DNA of 64,000 nt, taken from positions 49,042,627 through 49,106,626 of the forward strand of contig NC_077223.1 of the NCBI RefSeq assembly GCF_024763615.1, written 5' to 3'. This stretch comes from Phlebotomus papatasi (taxonomy: Eukaryota; Arthropoda; Insecta; Diptera; Psychodidae). The translations under genes and the position numbers were made by a program. Each line of letters opens with the position of its first letter. Position 1 is the stretch's first letter. The notes below the pieces were generated by a model that did not search any database, was not told the DNA's origin, and saw only the letters and a program-made list of their open reading frames with translations. Positions 59,249 to 64,000 of the stretch are shown here, piece after piece.

Positions 59249-60189
59249 TACTTGCATTTATTTTCTGTAGAAAAACACCGAATTTTCTTTGTGATGTGCT
59301 TATGTTTCATTTTGACGTATCAAAAACTTTGATAAAGTGAAAATATCGTTTTAATTCACCTTTGCACGGTATCAGGGTGTTCGTGTATCATGCTGGTCCA
59401 TCTTGAGAATCAGCGATAAGAGTAAAGTAATGTAGAAGTGGTGTAATTTGTCAAAACTTACCAGAGAATTTTCTATCACATCAAAATTAACGACTTTTCC
59501 TTCCAAGTTGAATCAGAAAAAACCTGCAACCTAAGAATTTAGAAATGAATTATTTAGCGGATTTCACAAAACTCTGACGCCCTACCATCCCTTTTTGCTA
59601 AATATGTTCTACATTTTTTGGTCATTTTTACACATCAACCATTTCCAATCCCAACAAAGTAACATCATCAATTTCTGAAAAAAGAATTCGAATATTCCTG
59701 TAGAATCTTTCAACAAATAAAAAGTATCAAGAGATATATAACAGAAAATTTCAGATATTATTATAAATTGTTCTCATCCTATTGTTGGCGGAAAGGAAAA
59801 ATATACTTTCCTTTCATATTTCAATCGTTTCCTTCGCACTCAAATATCAAAGATAAAATGCCGGAACTGCATAAACATACAAAAAAAAATTATTTACCAT
59901 TTTTTGTGCTATTCCTTTTTATTCTCCACCACAAAAGTTTGAGGGAACAAAATGTCTTATATCGCATCCACCCCAAACTCAGAAATATTAACTCAATTTA
60001 TTATCTCTTTCCACATAAGTTTTGCAAAGGAAAATAGGAGGTTCATTGTATAAGAGGTTGAGGGGAGTAGGTAATACTCAAGGAGCCACCCTGCACGTCT
60101 AATAATATTATGGTTAGAGAGGGCAGAAGAGAGAGTGAAAATTTGGGATGGTGTGAGAAAAAAAGACAAAACCAGTCAAATGCCCAGAT

Positions 60190-60300
60190 AAGCTTAAGGT
60201 AGATGAGATTCTTTACAGGGCACCCCCGTGTTCTTGCTACTCGGAATGCGAGCATATTTGATTGTGAGATTGACTTTGAGAATAATCAAACTGAGATCAA
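60190..60300 (+). repeat. Dispersed repeat with GAGATTCTTTACAGG phrase, second copy
   Basis: GATGAGATTCTTTACAGGGC, then CTTGCTACTCGGAATGCGAG and GATTGTGAGATTGA, co-linear with the minus strand of 19700-19870. Confidence 0.65.
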
Positions 60301-60336
60301 AGGTGAAAAGTGATAAAATTAGTTCGTCGAGATTTA

Positions 60337-60753
60337 GGGCAGAATCTCATTGACAATAAAATACTCGCCGTAGCCTCACCGTATTTCGTTAATTTACGCA
60401 TTTTCATTGCAATTCTTACGCAAATTTTCCATTACCGTATTACCTAATATCATACGCGGTGGCACTAGGTGAAAATAATATAAGAAAATAGAAAAAATAA
60501 AACGAAAATGCGATAAACGGTGAGCAAAAAAAACTATAAGAAAAATTAATCGTACAGTTTTTTTGCTCACCGTTTATTGCATTTTTGCTTAATTTCTTCA
60601 ATTTCCTTATATTTTTTTCACCTAGTGCCACCGCGTATGAGATAAGGTAATACGGTAATGGAAAATTTGCGTAAGAATTGCAATGAAAATGCGTAAATTA
60701 ACGAAATACGGTGAGGCTACGGCGAGCATTTTATTGTCAATGTGATTCTGCCC
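60337..60753. mobile_element. 417-bp palindromic MITE with TTA target duplication
   Basis: TTA at 60334-60336 and 60754-60756. The arms begin GGGCAGAATCTCATTGACAA and mirror almost perfectly to 60753, including ACGCGGTGGCACTAGGTGA near the centre. TTA duplications with GGG tips suggest PIF/Harbinger, though TA plus an extra T is not excluded. Confidence 0.85.
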
Positions 60754-60921
60754 TTACTTAACAATTTATTTATTTATTTATTATAAATTTATATACCGAG
60801 CTTTTATTACCATTTTGTATATAGTTCAGTTTACAATTTTTTTAAATAGATTTAAAATGTGAATGAGAAATACATATATCACTTCAGACACTTCAGTATT
60901 TGTACCGGGCGGGAATCTAAA

Positions 60922-61048
60922 AGCCTCTACACATTTGGAGCAATTTTCGTCAAAAATTGCATTTTTGACAGAATTTTGACGTTACATACAACACTGCAGA
61001 CAATTTCCTTCAAAAAAGATTTTTTTGACGAAAATTGCTCCCAATGTG
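60922..61048. mobile_element. Small palindromic MITE (TCTACACATT type), copy 2
   Basis: GCCTCTACACATTTGGAGCA, then ATTTTCGTCAAAAA, is mirrored by TTTTTGACGAAAATTGCTCC and CAATGTGTAGAGACC. The same structure is at 41082-41213. Confidence 0.8.
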
Positions 61049-61132
61049 TAGAGACCATAAACACAACTGTGACTGTCGAGTTTACACTGCCCAAAGAGTC
61101 AAACGTTCTTACCAAATAAACCACGGAGCCCC

Positions 61133-61386
61133 CACTGAGAAAAAAAGAGGCTGCGATTAACGTTTTTTCGTCATTACTTTAACACTTTTTGGGTGTAAAA
61201 ATATATCAACATTTTTTAATGTTAATTTTACACCTTTTAAGGGTAAAATCAACATGAAAGAAGGGTAACTATAACCCATAATACACCTGAAAAAGGGTAA
61301 TATTTACACCGTTTTCGGATCAATACTGCAGGGTAAAATTAACATTTCCGGAATGTTATTTTAACTTTTTCGGATTTCACTCAGTG
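61133..61386. mobile_element. CACTGAG MITE, second copy (254 bp)
   Basis: The tips are CACTGAGAAAAAAAGAGG and, at the right, TTTCACTCAGTG. The interior aligns along its whole length with 27382-27633. The flanks show CC on both sides, compatible with a 2-bp target duplication as in the first copy. Confidence 0.82.
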
Positions 61387-62810
61387 CCTGCTCCGATATC
61401 TAACTCTTGCCAAAAATCGTTTGTTGGTATCTATTTTCGAGTCCATTCTTCCATTCAGGTATTTTTCCAAAATCGTTTATACTACAGATAGGCGGTTGAA
61501 CGGACGAATGAATAACTATCTAATCGAAAAAAGTATTCTTTCCGGGTATTATATTCGTAATCTATGAGTATTAAAACGTATTGCTACAAAATTTAGGTTT
61601 ATTTAGAAGAGGTCGACTTGCACTTCAGACTACAGGAGCTGAGAATATCAAATAAAAATATTCGATGCCAAATGGATATTATATAAAGACAGTACCGAGC
61701 ATTATTTAAACAACTTTTTAAAATGCACTTGATATATTTCAATAATTTCTTATTTCTGTAATTCCAAATATAAAAAAAAATATTTTTTTACATGTTTATT
61801 TTTTTTTAATAAAAAATTATCGGTTTATGAATGTCTCATAATTTGCAACACAGCCTTTTCTTGATGCTTGTTAAATAAAACCATTTATCACCGCTCTATA
61901 AATATGTTGGTAGGATTCATTTGTCAAGTGTGATATATATTTTTCAAATAAATTATTCCTTTTTCACATGAATAAAAACGAATATATCATTTTATAGGCT
62001 TTACTTTAACTTTATATTTTTTCCGCCATTACTGTACATGTAAAACTTTATCCAGGGAAATATCTACGAGGCTTTTACGTTTACTACCCAGGAAAAAGTG
62101 TCCCTCATCACTTGCTGTTCTGTGACAGACATGACCCAATATCGCAGAAAAAAGACTGGTTTCCACAAGAGTGACCGCCGAATGATCTACCGGAAAAGAG
62201 GAGCAGCCAGAAAAACTAAGTTTGAAATTAATTTTGAAGCCAAAAGAGCTGAATTTGTGTCCAAATGAACGCTTTCCAGTTTAAGGGTGATTTTTTTCGT
62301 GGTGAGGAAAAAGGACTCACCCTCTGGCCTTCACACACAAAATGAATCCATTCCGACAAATTGCTCCAAATGTGCGGTGAAACACAATACTTTTCCTGCT
62401 TTGGCGCGTGTAATCACATGCGATTCAGGCACTCTCTCCAACCCCAATATTGATTGCCAATTGTTAGCAGAGTGAGTTGCTCGTTAGGAAATATTGCCTG
62501 CGGTCGCTTCCACTTCACACCAGCCCCAACCATAAATTGCCAGCCCCCGGGCACTCCACTTCATTCCCCCCCTCGACGTCCTTTTTCCACTGACAATGAG
62601 ATAATTGCCCTCAGGAGCTTAAGAAATGATCTCGTCCTAACCGCAAGAGAGTCATTTAATTCTTGAAATTCAGGAATAAATCCTTGACATTCAATTCTCC
62701 ATAAAAAGTTTTATTAAATTCGTAAACATTCCTTAGTAATAAAAAAACATTGAAGATGTACATGAAGCATTTTATTAAATAAATAAATATTCTATAGACA
62801 TGGAGAAATT
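61387..62810. other. Single-copy-looking sequence, no supported gene
   Basis: AT-rich to 62030, then a balanced repeat-free stretch (62040-62680) whose frames are short and overlapping, with no domain seen. Confidence 0.5.
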
Positions 62811-64000
62811 AGGTGAGATTCTTAACAATCTCACCTACTATAATCCTAACAAAATTTCATGTCGTCCGATCGACCTCAAACTTGGCCAAAATGTGTTTCG
62901 CCACTTCCTGATCACAAATATATATGTGGCTATTTTACGTTCCCGGCCGGCCGCTCTTTGGAGCTTAATAGCTCCTAAACTAAAAAAGATATCGACTTGC
63001 GGTTTTCGGCAAAGGTTATATATCGGGTGAAAATTGCAACTTGGTGCATTGACCCCCCACCCCCCACCCCTCCTTCCGCCATTTTGAAGACCCCCCTTTT
63101 TTTGTTTTCTCAATAGCTCCGCCCCTATGGCATCGAGCGGGCTCAAATTTTAGTATGTTATAGCTGGGCCTTAGAGCTTTCCATCAATACCAAACTTAAG
63201 GTCCCCCGACCCCCCTGACCCGAGCTATAAGGGTCCAAAAAAAATGTCTTAAAATTTCCATAACTCCGGTTCTAATTGTCAGAATTTAAAAAGTGAGGGC
63301 TTTTTGGAAAGCTCTCGTGAAATGCCACTTCCCTTTCTAACATCGCAAGTTCATAAAACCACCGCTAGGGGCGCTATTATTAAAAAGAAAATTTTTAAAT
63401 CTTAAAAGTTAAATAACTCAAAAATTCCATTGTGCATCGGGCTGAAATTTTAGTATGTTGTAGCCCTTGATTATACCTATCAAACAAAAAAAACCTTAAG
63501 TCGATCCATAACCTCTGACCCGAGCTATAAGGGGTCAAAGTTCGAACATTGACCGGCCTCTATCTCCGGTTCTAATTAACATATCGATCTAAATTTTACC
63601 TTTTTGGTTTCGTCTCGATGAGCACTTTCAGATGGAAGTTCAAAAAGTCACCACAGGTGGCGCTGTGATAGCGTCAAAATTCATCGAAATTCAAAGTCAC
63701 TTTTCTCAAAAACGGCATTGTGCAAGTTAATGAAATTTTAGTATGTTGTAGTCCAGTCTAGGACGTTTCCAAAATGGTGCGTATGCGCGCTGTGGTTTCA
63801 ATAGAACCGGAGATATGAGGGGTCAAAGTTCACGAAATTCAAAAAATCATATCTCCGGTTCTATGTGACCGATTTTGATGAATGAGGGCTTAAACGAAAG
63901 ATCTCACCAAATGCTACAACTTTCTAGAATATTTGAACTTCGTGGAACCAACACCAGGGGCGCCACAGTCGAAAAACCAATTTCAATATCACATAACCTC
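62811..64000. repeat. Paragraph-repeat element, inverted copy, cut by the window edge
   Basis: Reverse complement of 46417-47630 with high identity by eye, starting at the AGGTGAGATTCTTAACAATC hairpin and running to the last base. The GGCC tract is much shorter here (62944-62953). The element surely continues past the window. Confidence 0.85.

Noticed and set aside
62838..63146. 102-codon open frame on the minus strand, shared in part with 47271-47507
   Set aside because: It is shared because the DNA repeat is shared; the frame is G-run driven, shifts between copies and crosses the GGCC tract.

Overview
The window looks like AT-rich nuclear DNA from an insect, most likely a dipteran. The evidence is one intact spliced gene with very short GT-AG introns (56-67 bp) in a sea of transposable-element (TE) debris: MITEs with TA target sites, non-LTR retrotransposon 3' ends, tRNA-derived SINEs, and piggyBac-, hAT-, pogo- and mariner-like elements. 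I cannot name the species. There is no bacterial-style operon, CRISPR array, rRNA gene or functional tRNA gene.

The only protein gene I can support as intact is a four-exon MITD1 homologue (MIT domain plus MITD1 C-terminal PLD-like domain) on the minus strand at 54411-55296. It encodes 232 residues and has a polyadenylation signal just past the stop. All other recognisable coding sequence belongs to transposons and is broken.

Layout. 1-8.6 kb: anonymous sequence, a pogo-like deletion derivative (1591-2451), copies of a dispersed repeat here called 'L', and a 456-bp palindrome. 8.6-24 kb: a pogo-like element carrying a LINE 3' end, SINE copies, several TA-flanked MITEs, a mariner-like element (17152-17886), a hAT-like MITE with 8-bp target duplications, and further pogo-like derivatives. 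24-28.3 kb: a 242-bp palindrome, a 1.3-kb foldback palindrome, a TTAA-flanked piggyBac-like element, then a LINE fragment with a MITE lodged inside its reading frame. 28.3-43 kb: mostly anonymous AT-rich DNA with palindromic MITEs, a degraded unrecognised coding block (36.0-37.1 kb) and a LINE 3' end. 43.2-47.6 kb: a nested transposon cluster, then a strange element built of about 290-300-bp paragraphs. An inverted second copy of that element runs off the right edge (62.8-64 kb). 49.9-53.5 kb: a second piggyBac-like copy, a MITE, and a pogo-like transposon with a recognisable but dead transposase. 54.4-55.3 kb: MITD1. 56.5-61.4 kb: more MITEs and a LINE 3' end.

Two themes may be new. First, many unrelated-looking TA-flanked elements share one architecture: a GGG(G/T)-rich tip followed by short motifs repeated several times, each family with its own motif, and several deletion derivatives keep only the N-terminal DNA-binding part of a pogo-type transposase. 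Second, the paragraph element carries an ordered set of phrases repeated every 290-300 bp, some of which recur in other repeat families in the window. All homology calls come from reading the sequence; no database search was run.
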